From: Methylococcales bacterium
GTDB taxonomy: Bacteria > Pseudomonadota > Gammaproteobacteria > Methylococcales > Methylomonadaceae
Assembly: GCA_003584895.1 (NCBI GenBank)
Contig: QVQF01000114.1
Span: 1 to 35,023 of the forward strand
Reading direction: 5' to 3'
Length of the DNA stretch: 35,023 nucleotides
Shown: in pieces, positions 26,986 through 35,023 of the stretch
How positions within the stretch are numbered: the stretch's first letter is position 1
How the letters are laid out: each line of letters starts with the position of its first letter
Notes under the pieces: generated by a model
Database searches by the model: none
The model's input: the letters and a program-made list of their open reading frames with translations, nothing else
What the model was told of the DNA's origin: nothing
Translations under genes and position numbers: made by a program

Positions 26986-27453
26986 TTACTTTTTTTGTTG
27001 GGGATTATAAAACACGGTTGTTTTTGATAAATGGTCATGCCAGCCACGACGGTCTTTATCAATCAATATCCATAAATAACCTAAACCGAAAAACCCCAAA
27101 GAAACGCTAGCAGTTACAAAGCGAACTAAGGCTTGAGTCCAGTTGAGTGTTTTTTTATCTTGCGTGAGTACTGTCAGTTTCCATGCGCGCAAACCCAAAG
27201 TTTGTCCGCCATGTGTCCAAAACCAACCATAAAAAAAGAAACTCACAACGACCAAATAGATACGATAAATCAGTGTGTGTTGATCAGTAACTGCCATGCC
27301 GGCAGTAAAAGGAAGTAAAAGTGCTGTTGCGAGGAATAAAAGAGCAATCAGCAGCAGAAAATCATAAGTTTGTGCCGCTAAACGACGCCAAAAGCTAGGT
27401 GCAGATAAAATATCGTGCCCTGGCTTTTGCTGTTTATTTATTTTCGAGGACAA
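26986..27453 (-). CDS. RDD-family membrane protein
   Basis: 155 residues with the RDD domain: FWRRLAAQTYDFLLL (first Arg and Asp) at about 22-36, GGQTLGLRAWKLTVL in the middle and LIDKDRRGWHDHLSKTTV at the end. Three or four membrane helices. RDD proteins are small inner-membrane proteins, some linked to cation/proton exchange; a specific substrate cannot be given. The only suitable Met is at 27453, which overlaps the upstream small ORF by 16 bp. 87 bp separate it from prlC downstream. Confidence 0.88.
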   Translation of the reverse strand: MSSKINKQQKPGHDILSAPSFWRRLAAQTYDFLLLIALLFLATALLLPFTAGMAVTDQHTLIYRIYLVVVSFFFYGWFWTHGGQTLGLRAWKLTVLTQDKKTLNWTQALVRFVTASVSLGFFGLGYLWILIDKDRRGWHDHLSKTTVFYNPQQKK

Positions 27454-27632
27454 TTAACTTTGAATAAAGCTAGTTTTTGACCGAAATACATGCACATTGC
27501 CATTAAAGACCCCAGCATCACTAAAGAAAATAAGAATGGAGGCCTATGAAACAGAAGAATAAAAAAATCTGTTACAAAAATACTGGTTAATACTGGCTGG
27601 TCAATTAAGGCATTAAGAATCTTTTTTAACAT
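27438..27632 (-). CDS. Small two-span membrane protein, 64 residues, unknown
   Basis: Starts at ATG 27632 and reads MLKKILNALIDQPVLTSI, then two hydrophobic segments (about 15-29 and 33-51) and a basic end KVNCPRK. It overlaps the RDD gene by 16 bp, an arrangement compatible with translational coupling. The ribosome site is weak. No family recognised; AT-rich DNA can give hydrophobic frames by chance, so this is tentative. Confidence 0.4.
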   Translation of the reverse strand: MLKKILNALIDQPVLTSIFVTDFFILLFHRPPFLFSLVMLGSLMAMCMYFGQKLALFKVNCPRK

Positions 27633-27879
27633 AACTACACCGTCCGGTATGCAAATAATAACTGCGAAAATTTAAAAAAATGGTTGCCTGATGTTTTATC
27701 TGTTTCTTGTACAATCGGTACTTGTAAAAATCAGTAGACAGATTTTACTATATCTAAAAGGGTAATGTAAAAGAAAAGAAAACAAGATTGATGGTAGGAT
27801 ACTCATATCTAATGATATGATTGCGCTATAACAGAAAACAAACAGGAATAACAACATTTTAAACTTTTTTAAAAAACTG
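27633..27879. promoter_or_regulatory. Divergent upstream region of pcnB with short hairpins
   Basis: This AT-rich 247-bp gap should contain the pcnB promoter. GTAAAAATC/GATTTTAC (27724-27732, 27741-27748) and CATATC-TAAT-GATATG (27804-27819) are visible inverted repeats. A TACAAT -10-like hexamer lies at about 27710, but a -35 at proper spacing is not clear. No gene seen. Confidence 0.3.
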
Positions 27880-29226
27880 ATGACATCAACCAAAAGTAGC
27901 GTTGAACCAGTCACCACAAAAGTCAAAATCTATACGCGCTCTGAGCACAATATTTCACGCCGCCAAATCAGTGATAACGCCCTAAAGGTTTTGTATAAAC
28001 TACAAAAGGAAGGTTACGATGCCTACCTAGTAGGTGGCTGTGTGCGTGATTTATTATTAGGCCGAGAACCTAAAGACTTTGATGTGGTCACCAATGCCGA
28101 ACCTGAAGACATTAAAAAAGTATTTCGCAATTGCCGACTCATAGGTCGACGTTTTCGCTTAGCACATGTACATTTTGGTAGAGAAGTTATCGAAGTAGCT
28201 ACCTTTAGAGGCGCTGGCGAAGCTAAAAATGATGAACAAGTCCTGAATAAAGAAGGTCGCTTATTAAGAGACAATGTCTATGGCACTATTGAAGAAGATG
28301 TTTGGCGCCGAGATTTCACTGTTAATGCACTGTATTACAACATCAAAGATTTTTCAGTAGTCGATTATGTAGGCGGTATGGCTGACCATAAAGCCGCCAC
28401 ACTTCGTTTAATCGGTGATCCAGAAACGCGTTTTCGTGAAGATCCTGTTCGTATGCTACGCGCAGTGCGCTTTGCCGTTAAACTTGGCTTTAACTTGCAT
28501 CCTGATTGTGAAGCCGCGATGCACCAAGTCGCCGAACTATTGTCGCGCATCCCTTCTGCCCGACTTTATGATGAAACATTGAAACTATTCATGTTTGGTT
28601 ATGCTTTGCAAACATTTGAAATGCTCAGACATTATGGCCTTTTTCAAGTATTGTTTCCCTCTACAGAAAACTGTTTATCACTAGAAGAAAATGGCTTTCC
28701 ACGCCTACTGCTAGCAAAAGCCTTAGCAAACTCTGATAACAGAATTACTGACGGTAAAACCGTCACTGCTTATTTTTTGTTTTCAGCCTTTTTATGGGAG
28801 TCTGTGCAGCTTTTAGCCCAACAAAAAATGCGTAAAGGTGCCATTGAATTTCTCGCTTATCAAGAAGCGGCTAATGAAATTATTAGCAAGCAAGTTAAAA
28901 GCACTGCGCTACCTCGCCATATTACCTTAGCCATGCGAGAAGTATGGAGTCTACAACCTAAGTTCAATGCCCGCTATGGCTCTAAACCCAGTCGCCTAAT
29001 CACTCACCCTCGCTTTAGAGCTGGCTATGACTTTTTATTGCTACGCGCAGAAACTGGCGGAGCCGATTCTGAAATTGCAGAGTGGTGGGGAAAGTATCAA
29101 GTTGCTGACGACAATGAACAACGTAAAATGACTCAGCCTCCTCGCAAAGGTACAAATAGCAAACCTGCTCGTAAAAGAAACTATCGGGGAAAAGCCAAGG
29201 TAAGTCCTGCAGGCACCGAAGCTTAA
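27880..29226 (+). CDS. pcnB: Poly(A) polymerase I
   Basis: 448 residues, close to E. coli PcnB. It adds 3' poly(A) tails that target RNAs for decay. The class II nucleotidyltransferase head is clear: AYLVGGCVRDLLLGREPKDFDVVT with the catalytic D-x-D, FRNCRLIGRRFRLAHV and EVIEVATFRG, then RRDFTVNALYY and EDPVRMLRAVRFA. FRNCRLIGRRFRLAHVHF is the PcnB-specific motif that separates it from CCA-adding enzymes. The C-terminus is basic (PARKRNYRGKAK), as expected for RNA binding. First of a rightward group with folK, panB and panC. Confidence 0.96.
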   Translation: MTSTKSSVEPVTTKVKIYTRSEHNISRRQISDNALKVLYKLQKEGYDAYLVGGCVRDLLLGREPKDFDVVTNAEPEDIKKVFRNCRLIGRRFRLAHVHFGREVIEVATFRGAGEAKNDEQVLNKEGRLLRDNVYGTIEEDVWRRDFTVNALYYNIKDFSVVDYVGGMADHKAATLRLIGDPETRFREDPVRMLRAVRFAVKLGFNLHPDCEAAMHQVAELLSRIPSARLYDETLKLFMFGYALQTFEMLRHYGLFQVLFPSTENCLSLEENGFPRLLLAKALANSDNRITDGKTVTAYFLFSAFLWESVQLLAQQKMRKGAIEFLAYQEAANEIISKQVKSTALPRHITLAMREVWSLQPKFNARYGSKPSRLITHPRFRAGYDFLLLRAETGGADSEIAEWWGKYQVADDNEQRKMTQPPRKGTNSKPARKRNYRGKAKVSPAGTEA

Positions 29227-29279
29227 CTAGTAAGGTCTTTTAGCACCTTACGCCTATATCTGTCACTCTTGGAATAACA

Positions 29280-29777
29280 ATGAATCGCCCTGAAACAGCT
29301 ATTGCATATATCGGCCTAGGTAGTAACCTTGCCGACCCTGTCGCCCAACTTAAATCCGCACGCACTGCAATTCGTGCTCTAAAAGGCATACATGAATTAG
29401 CTTTTTCCAGCTTGTACTATAGCTTACCTATGGGGCCTCAAGACCAGCCCGACTATTTCAATGCGGTTATTGCCGTAGAGACTACATTATTGCCGATGGT
29501 CTTATTACGAGCCTTACAAACCATAGAAAATGCTCAGGGCAGAATAAGAAAAACTGAACGCTGGGGCGCTAGAACACTAGACCTAGATATCTTATTGTAT
29601 AACGACCAAACCATCGACTTACCAGATTTGACAGTACCCCATTCAGGCATCACTGAACGCGCCTTTGTTTTGTATCCGTTATTTGAAATTGCTCCGCACC
29701 TACAAGTGCCTGGCCATGGTGCTCTTGCCGATTTGCTTAGCCAGTGCCCTTTGGCTGGATTAAAACGCATCGACTAA
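29280..29777 (+). CDS. folK: 2-amino-4-hydroxy-6-hydroxymethyldihydropteridine pyrophosphokinase
   Basis: 165 residues. HPPK transfers pyrophosphate from ATP to hydroxymethyldihydropterin in folate synthesis. Seen: AYIGLGSNLADP at the start, YFNAVIAVET, the ERWGARTLDLDILLYND motif with the magnesium-binding DLD, and VPHSGITERAFVLYPL. The start follows TTGGA by a few bases. 53 bp after pcnB and 1 bp before panB, the usual gammaproteobacterial order. Confidence 0.96.
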   Translation: MNRPETAIAYIGLGSNLADPVAQLKSARTAIRALKGIHELAFSSLYYSLPMGPQDQPDYFNAVIAVETTLLPMVLLRALQTIENAQGRIRKTERWGARTLDLDILLYNDQTIDLPDLTVPHSGITERAFVLYPLFEIAPHLQVPGHGALADLLSQCPLAGLKRID

Positions 29778-29778
29778 C

Positions 29779-30594
29779 ATGAAGCCAATGACCCAAGACT
29801 GTACCCCAACTCCTTTAAGCATTAATGATTTGCAAGCCATGAAGCAACGTGGCGAAAAAATAAGCTGCTTAACCGCTTATGATGCTAGCTTTAGTGCCTT
29901 AATTAACAAAGCAGGAATCGACGTTATATTGGTCGGTGACTCTTTAGGCATGGTTATTCAAGGACACCAAACCACGCTACCTGTTTCTATTAGTGACATG
30001 ATTTATCATGCCCGTTGCGTTACTCAACCTAATCAACGAGCGTTTGTCATTGCTGACTTACCCTTTATGAGCTATTCCACGCCAATTATTGCGGCGGAGA
30101 ATGCAGCTAAACTCATACAACAAGGTGGCGCACAAATGGTAAAACTAGAAGGTGCTCGCGTTGAAACGGTACGCTTTTTAGTCGACCAGGGCATTCCCGT
30201 TTGTGGTCACCTAGGATTATTGCCGCAATTAATTAATCAATTAGGTAGTTATCAGGTTCAAGGTAAAACACCTGCGGATGCAGAAAGAATTCTCACCGAA
30301 GCCCATCAATTAGAAGACGCAGGCGCTACACTACTAATCTTAGAATGTGTTCCCGCTACACTGGCCAAAGAAATTAGCGCTCAACTCAGCATACCAGTGA
30401 TTGGCATTGGTGCAGGTGTGCATTGCGATGGTCAAGTGCTGGTACTTTATGACATGCTTAATATAAGCATCACTAAACGCCCACGTTTTTCTAAAAACTT
30501 TATGCAAGGCTCGCTCTCTATTGAAGCTGCGATAAGCGCCTATCATCAGGCCGTTAAGCAAGCCCTATTCCCCAGTATCGAACATAGCTTTTAA
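29779..30594 (+). CDS. panB: 3-methyl-2-oxobutanoate hydroxymethyltransferase
   Basis: 271 residues. First step of pantothenate synthesis: methylene-THF and ketoisovalerate to ketopantoate. Motifs include SCLTAYDASFSALINKAGID, VILVGDSLGMVIQGHQTTLPVS, KLEGARVETV, CGHLGLLPQ and PVIGIGAGVHCDGQVLV. Two in-frame starts are possible (29779 and the Met at 29788); neither has a strong ribosome site, and coupling to folK favours the first. Immediately followed by panC (5 bp). Confidence 0.96.
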   Translation: MKPMTQDCTPTPLSINDLQAMKQRGEKISCLTAYDASFSALINKAGIDVILVGDSLGMVIQGHQTTLPVSISDMIYHARCVTQPNQRAFVIADLPFMSYSTPIIAAENAAKLIQQGGAQMVKLEGARVETVRFLVDQGIPVCGHLGLLPQLINQLGSYQVQGKTPADAERILTEAHQLEDAGATLLILECVPATLAKEISAQLSIPVIGIGAGVHCDGQVLVLYDMLNISITKRPRFSKNFMQGSLSIEAAISAYHQAVKQALFPSIEHSF

Positions 30595-30599
30595 GTACC

Positions 30600-31442
30600 A
30601 TGATTATCGTTAACAGCATCTTAGATTTACGCACAGCTATTAGCGCATGGAAGCAAAGCGGACTAAGCGTTGCGCTGGTTCCGACCATGGGTAATTTACA
30701 TGCTGGCCACTTAAAACTAGTCAATAGCGCCAAGCAGAAAGCCGATAAAGTCGTAGTCAGTATTTTTGTTAACCCCACACAATTTGGCGTGAATGAAGAC
30801 TTTTCAAGCTATCCTCGTACTGAACAAGAAGATCAGCTAAAACTAGCGACCGAAAACGCTGACTTATTATTCTTACCTGCTATTACTGATATTTATAGCG
30901 CTAACACGCTAACGGCAGTGAACGTTACTGGATTGTCAGACATCTATTGCGGCGCATCCAGACCCGGACACTTTAGCGGCGTTGCCACCATCGTTTGTAA
31001 ATTATTTAATTTAGTACAGCCCGATATTGCTGTCTTTGGCCTAAAAGACTTTCAGCAATTCACTGTAATTAAAACAATGGTTAGGGATCTCAATATCCCT
31101 ATTGAGTTGATAGGTGTTGATACACAAAGAGAAGAAAATGGCTTGGCCATGAGCTCAAGAAACAACTACTTAACAGACCTAGAAAGACAGCTTGCACCCC
31201 AACTTTATCAAGCCTTAGGTATTGCCCAATCGGCTATTCTAGTAGGTCAGCACAGTTACGCGGATATTGAACAGCAAGTGCTACAAACGCTAAAAAATGC
31301 CGGATTCATACCCGACTACTTTGCTATTTGTTGCAGCCATGATCTAAGCCCAGCAACCAAGCAAGATAAAGATATCGTCATATTGGCCGCAGCCAAGCTT
31401 GGTACAACTAGGTTAATTGACAATATTTACTTTTCTTTATAA
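30600..31442 (+). CDS. panC: Pantothenate synthetase (pantoate-beta-alanine ligase)
   Basis: 280 residues. Joins pantoate and beta-alanine with ATP. The adenylate-forming HIGH-type motif is seen in VPTMGNLHAGHLKLV, followed by SIFVNPTQFGVNEDF, YPRT, CGASRPGHFSGVATIV, AVFGLKDFQQFTVIK and the KMSKS-like region GLAMSSRNNYL. Full length. panD, which supplies beta-alanine, is not adjacent; the next gene is a sensor kinase 39 bp on. Confidence 0.96.
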   Translation: MIIVNSILDLRTAISAWKQSGLSVALVPTMGNLHAGHLKLVNSAKQKADKVVVSIFVNPTQFGVNEDFSSYPRTEQEDQLKLATENADLLFLPAITDIYSANTLTAVNVTGLSDIYCGASRPGHFSGVATIVCKLFNLVQPDIAVFGLKDFQQFTVIKTMVRDLNIPIELIGVDTQREENGLAMSSRNNYLTDLERQLAPQLYQALGIAQSAILVGQHSYADIEQQVLQTLKNAGFIPDYFAICCSHDLSPATKQDKDIVILAAAKLGTTRLIDNIYFSL

Positions 31443-31481
31443 GCGCATTTTACTCAAAAACCCTGCTATTTCGAAATTGAT

Positions 31482-33542
31482 ATGAAACAAATCATTATTC
31501 GCTTAATTTTGTTAATGCTCATCACTAAATTCTCAATTGTGATAGCGGATGATCGTTTAGATATTAACAATAATGTGCAGCCATCCATTTCACTGACCAG
31601 CTATTTAGGTCTTTTAGAAGATAGTAGCCAACAATTAACATTTGCCGATATACAGCAAGAAAACATAAAGCCCCTCTTTAAAACAAATCTACCACCGCAA
31701 AAATCTATCAATTTATCCTATACATCGTCAGCTTATTGGCTACGCTTAATAATAGAAAACAGCAGTGATCTGACTATTGAGAAAATTATTGAGCTTAATC
31801 ACCCTTTACTGAAAAACGTAGATTTTTATTGGCAAATTGACCACAAAGATCATCAAACTATTCACACCGGCTACGCACTTCCTTTCGAGAATCGCGCCTA
31901 TAAAAGTAATATTTTTGCATTTCCAGTGCAATTTCCTGCACACAGTCATAATGTTATTTATTTAAGAGTTGCCTCCCCTAACGCCATGTTCATAATGGCT
32001 AATTTATGGGAACCCATGGCGTTTCAACAAAGAGAACGTAATGGCTATGCTTTTCAGGCCTTATATTTTGGTATTGTAATTGCCATCTCCTTGTTTAGTT
32101 TGGGCTTAGCGATAGCGACAAAAGAAACAATCTTTTTTATCTACTTTTACATGGTTTTTTTTATTGCTTGCGGGTTTCTAGCTAATAAAGGATTAGGAGC
32201 TGAATTTATTTGGCCGAACTATCCTTGGCTATCGCAAAGAGGGTCATTAATCTTTGGCGCATCCGCTTTATCAGCAATTTTATTGTTTATACGTGGAATA
32301 CTCAGCACCCAAAAACTAATGCCAAAAGTTGATTTGATGATTAAAGCACTCATAGGCCTACTTCTTATGATGGTTTTGTTACTTTTACTGACATTTGCAT
32401 TAGCTAAATTTACTATGATCCTGTTTGCTGTTACTGCAATTTCTATATTAATACCTGTGGTAATAGGTGTCATACAAAAACAACGCGCAGCTTATTTTTT
32501 AGCGATAGGTTTTTCTTTACTCGCTATTGGAATCGTAATTCGTGCGCTCCATGCTGTTGGACTCATTCAGGGCAGTTATTATTCGCTAAACGGCATTCAA
32601 ATTGGCTCAGCATTTGAATTATTAATGTTCACCTTGCTTTTAACCGATCGCTATCGCGCTATCCAGCAAGAAAAACTACATGGTGAAGTGCTCATAAAGC
32701 ATACCCATAATCAATTACTGACTAAAACTGAAGACCATAAAGCCGCGATCAATCATCAATTAGTACTAACTAATCAAGTCTATCAAATGCAAAAGCTCGA
32801 AAGCATAAGTCAACTCACTTCAGGCATTGCTCATGATTTCAATAATATTCTAGGGGCTATGGTTGGCTATAACGACTTAAACACCCTAGCAGCAGAAACC
32901 TGCCCAGACCCAAGTTTAAAGGACGAACTATTATTCAATACACAACAAATTGATACCGCAAGCCAACATGCTTTAAATCTGATTAAAAAAATGCTGGCGT
33001 ATTCGCGTCAACAACCCCTCGATAAGGCAATAGACCTAAGACCCAGCCACGAAGTTATTGATGAGCTATTAATCATCCTGCGTCCTGGCTTAACGACATC
33101 ATTTCAAATCAACACTGACATAGACCTAGACGTTACTATTCAAATAGATGCCACGCATTTAGGACAAATTTTAACTAATCTACTGGTTAACGCTCGTGAT
33201 GCTATGAAAGATCAGATGGGGGCGATATCTATCTCACTCAAGAAAATAACGGTGCATGAAGCTATTTGCAATAGCTGTGCACAAACGCTAGAAGGTGACT
33301 TTATAGAGTTGCGTATAGCCGACAATGGCATAGGCATGGAAGAAAACATCATTAAGCATATTTTTGATCCCTTCTTTACCACCAAAGACCTAGACAAAGG
33401 CACGGGGCTTGGACTTTCTATCGTCAGCAGTATGGTACATGACTCAGAGGGGCATATTGTGGTTGAATCTAATACGAGCCAAATGCATCAAGGCACTACC
33501 TTTCGATTATTCTTTCCATTAAATCTAAATAGGGGAAATTAA
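31482..33542 (+). CDS. 7TM-DISM sensor histidine kinase
   Basis: 686 residues. A signal peptide (about 1-22) leads to a periplasmic 7TMR-DISMED2-like sensor domain (about 35-170, with NLSYTSSAYWLRL and YLRVASPNAMF), seven membrane helices (about 190-390), a short coiled coil, and a kinase module. The phosphorylated His is H451 in TSGIAHDFNNILGAMVGY. The ATPase shows ILTNLLVNARDAM (N box), IADNGIGM (G1), FDPFFTTK (F box) and GTGLGLSIV (G2). DISMED2 domains often bind carbohydrate-like ligands; the signal is unknown. The stop directly abuts the response regulator ATG, so that is its likely partner. Confidence 0.92.
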   Translation: MKQIIIRLILLMLITKFSIVIADDRLDINNNVQPSISLTSYLGLLEDSSQQLTFADIQQENIKPLFKTNLPPQKSINLSYTSSAYWLRLIIENSSDLTIEKIIELNHPLLKNVDFYWQIDHKDHQTIHTGYALPFENRAYKSNIFAFPVQFPAHSHNVIYLRVASPNAMFIMANLWEPMAFQQRERNGYAFQALYFGIVIAISLFSLGLAIATKETIFFIYFYMVFFIACGFLANKGLGAEFIWPNYPWLSQRGSLIFGASALSAILLFIRGILSTQKLMPKVDLMIKALIGLLLMMVLLLLLTFALAKFTMILFAVTAISILIPVVIGVIQKQRAAYFLAIGFSLLAIGIVIRALHAVGLIQGSYYSLNGIQIGSAFELLMFTLLLTDRYRAIQQEKLHGEVLIKHTHNQLLTKTEDHKAAINHQLVLTNQVYQMQKLESISQLTSGIAHDFNNILGAMVGYNDLNTLAAETCPDPSLKDELLFNTQQIDTASQHALNLIKKMLAYSRQQPLDKAIDLRPSHEVIDELLIILRPGLTTSFQINTDIDLDVTIQIDATHLGQILTNLLVNARDAMKDQMGAISISLKKITVHEAICNSCAQTLEGDFIELRIADNGIGMEENIIKHIFDPFFTTKDLDKGTGLGLSIVSSMVHDSEGHIVVESNTSQMHQGTTFRLFFPLNLNRGN

Positions 33543-33917
33543 ATGGCGGAACAGAAAATAAAGTTATTGGTTGTTGAAGATAATAAAATAATACGCAATT
33601 TAATTCGCATGACTTTTATACGCGAACCCGAAATTGAAGTATTTGAAGCCGAAAACGGTGCAGATGGCTTTAAATTATTTCAAGAACTGCATCCTGACAT
33701 TGTGTTGTCAGATATTATGATGCCCGGAGAAATGGATGGCTTAAGCTTATGTAGGGAAATTAAAGCGAGTAACAACCCTTGTTATGTCATTTTAGTTTCA
33801 GGTAATGGGCAACAAAATGATATCGATTTAGGCATGCAAGCGGGTGCCGATTTATACAAAGTTAAGCCGATTAGACCTACCGAGTTAATTAGTATCGTTA
33901 AAGCATATCTTGATTAA
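33543..33917 (+). CDS. Single-domain response regulator (CheY-like)
   Basis: 124 residues, one receiver domain and no output domain. Phosphoacceptor D57 (VLSDIMMPG), acidic pair E12/D13, Ser86 (LVSGNG) and Lys108 (KVKP) are all present. AGGGGA lies 6 bp before the ATG and overlaps the end of the kinase gene. With no output domain it probably acts by protein contact, or as one step of a phosphorelay to an unlinked partner. Confidence 0.93.
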   Translation: MAEQKIKLLVVEDNKIIRNLIRMTFIREPEIEVFEAENGADGFKLFQELHPDIVLSDIMMPGEMDGLSLCREIKASNNPCYVILVSGNGQQNDIDLGMQAGADLYKVKPIRPTELISIVKAYLD

Positions 33918-33923
33918 AATCTC

Positions 33924-35023
33924 ATGCAAAAACCTCTCCCTGTTAGTTTTAGCGACGCCTTCCGCTTCTGGCTCAAACTCGGCTTTATCAGCTTTGGAGG
34001 ACCTGCCGGACAGATCGCCATCATGCATCAAGAATTAGTCGAGCGAAGGCGCTGGATTTCAGAACAGCGATTTCTACATGCACTCAATTACTGCATGTTA
34101 TTGCCGGGACCCGAAGCACAGCAACTAGCTATTTATCTAGGCTGGTTAATGCACAGAACTTGGGGCGGCGTGGTCGCCGGGCTATTATTCATTTTGCCCT
34201 CACTGTTTTTGTTGATCTTACTCAGTTGGATTTATCTGAGCTATGGTCATCTTCCTGCCGTTGCTGGTGTACTTTATGGCATTAAACCTGCTGTTACCGC
34301 CATTGTGTTGTTTGCAGCGCATCGCATAGGCTCACGCACTTTAAAAAACAGCCTATTATGGAGTTTAGCGGCATTAGCCTTTTTCGCCATCTTTGTATTG
34401 CATGCACCATTTCCATTAATCGTCTTGATCGCCGCTAGCCTTGGCGCGATTGGGGGACGATTTGCTCCTGATAAGTTTGCTATGGGTGGCGGCCATACTG
34501 CTGCCAAACATCACTATGGCCCTGCGCTTATTGATGACAATACACCCATTCCAGAGCATGCGAAGTTTCGTTGGAGCCACTTATTTAAAATCATCGCGGT
34601 GGGTTTGTTTTTGTGGACTAGCGTAATGAGTTATTTAACTATTCATTATGGTTGGAACGGTGCGCTTACCCAGATGGGCTGGTTTTTTACCAAAGCAGCG
34701 TTACTGACTTTTGGTGGAGCCTATGCCGTACTACCTTATGTCTATCAAGGTGCAGTAGATCATTACCATTGGCTAAGTGCTACCCAGATGATTGATGGCC
34801 TAGCCTTGGGCGAAACCACACCCGGCCCACTGATTATGATTGTCACTTTCGTTGGCTTTTTAGCCGGTTGGAGCCAATTACCCCTTGCTTCATCAACAGC
34901 TCTAATATCAGGTCTGGCTGGAGCTATAGTGGTCACCTATTTCACTTTTCTACCTAGTTTTCTGCTGATTCTGGCAGGCGGCCCTTTAGTAGAATCTACC
35001 AGAAACAATCTAAAATTTACCGC
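33924..35023 (+). CDS. chrA: ChrA-type chromate transporter, partial (runs off right edge)
   Basis: ATG at 33924, six bases after the regulator stop; 366 codons are open to the edge, so the track missed it. Two homologous CHR halves are visible: the first with FISFGGPAGQIAIMH, ELVERRRWIS and LPGPEAQQLAIYLGW, the second with LLTFGGAYAVLPYV, QMIDGLALGETTPGPLIM and VTFVGFLAGW. Long-chain ChrA proteins export chromate by proton-coupled transport; many chromosomal homologues have no tested substrate. Multiple hydrophobic helices throughout. Near-contiguity with the sensor kinase and regulator may mean one transcript. Confidence 0.93.
   Translation, partial: MQKPLPVSFSDAFRFWLKLGFISFGGPAGQIAIMHQELVERRRWISEQRFLHALNYCMLLPGPEAQQLAIYLGWLMHRTWGGVVAGLLFILPSLFLLILLSWIYLSYGHLPAVAGVLYGIKPAVTAIVLFAAHRIGSRTLKNSLLWSLAALAFFAIFVLHAPFPLIVLIAASLGAIGGRFAPDKFAMGGGHTAAKHHYGPALIDDNTPIPEHAKFRWSHLFKIIAVGLFLWTSVMSYLTIHYGWNGALTQMGWFFTKAALLTFGGAYAVLPYVYQGAVDHYHWLSATQMIDGLALGETTPGPLIMIVTFVGFLAGWSQLPLASSTALISGLAGAIVVTYFTFLPSFLLILAGGPLVESTRNNLKFT

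Noticed and set aside
27696-27926. 76-residue hydrophobic minus-strand ORF upstream of pcnB.
   Set aside because: It overlaps the pcnB start and is explained by AT-rich DNA.

Overview
The window reads as chromosomal DNA of a moderately AT-rich gammaproteobacterium. The evidence is the pcnB-folK-panB-panC order, an opdA/prlC-ubiD pair, proteins that resemble gammaproteobacterial families throughout, and intergenic spaces studded with REP-like palindromes. The respiratory nitrate/nitrite genes and overall style would fit a methanotroph of the Methylococcales, but no methane-oxidation gene is present, so that placement is a weak inference.

Layout. (1) 1-2556, minus: 5' part of a large membrane glycosyltransferase with an N-terminal GH17-like domain (gene runs off the left edge). 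(2) 2943-3871, plus: a SOUL-family haem-binding lipoprotein and a 47-residue membrane peptide, followed by a 756-bp gap with diverged repeats and an inverted repeat just before narK. (3) 4628-15887, plus: a nitrate respiration and nitrite reduction cluster, narK (two-domain fusion)-narG-narH-narJ-narI, then a hemerythrin-like di-iron protein and a lipoprotein-type copper nitrite reductase, nirK. All Fe-S, Mo, haem and copper ligands I could check are present, so the cluster should take nitrate to nitrite to NO. No NO reductase is in view. (4) 16022-20870, minus: an accessory island with a lone, short HigA-like antitoxin, a PLD-SF2 helicase-DUF3427 protein, and a vapBC-type toxin-antitoxin pair flanked by two 111-bp copies of the 3' end of an unidentified gene. 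It ends in a REP palindrome and a 41-bp tandem array of hairpins. (5) 20871-27632, minus: DNA photolyase, an EF-hand lipoprotein, a REP-rich gap, ubiD overlapping opdA/prlC, an RDD membrane protein and a small membrane ORF. (6) 27880-31442, plus: pcnB, folK, panB, panC (RNA polyadenylation, folate and pantothenate synthesis). (7) 31482-35023, plus: a 7TM-DISM hybrid-family sensor kinase abutting a single-domain response regulator, then a ChrA-type transporter cut by the right edge.

How the parts work together: NarK imports nitrate and exports nitrite, NarGHI reduces nitrate on the cytoplasmic side using quinol, NarJ matures NarG, NirK reduces exported nitrite to NO in the periplasm, and the hemerythrin-like protein may bind O2 or NO. 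The most unusual material is non-coding: the 41-bp hairpin array with a compensated base change, and the duplicated gene tail that sits directly upstream of both vapB and the helicase gene. I see no tRNA, rRNA, CRISPR array, transposase or integrase in the window.
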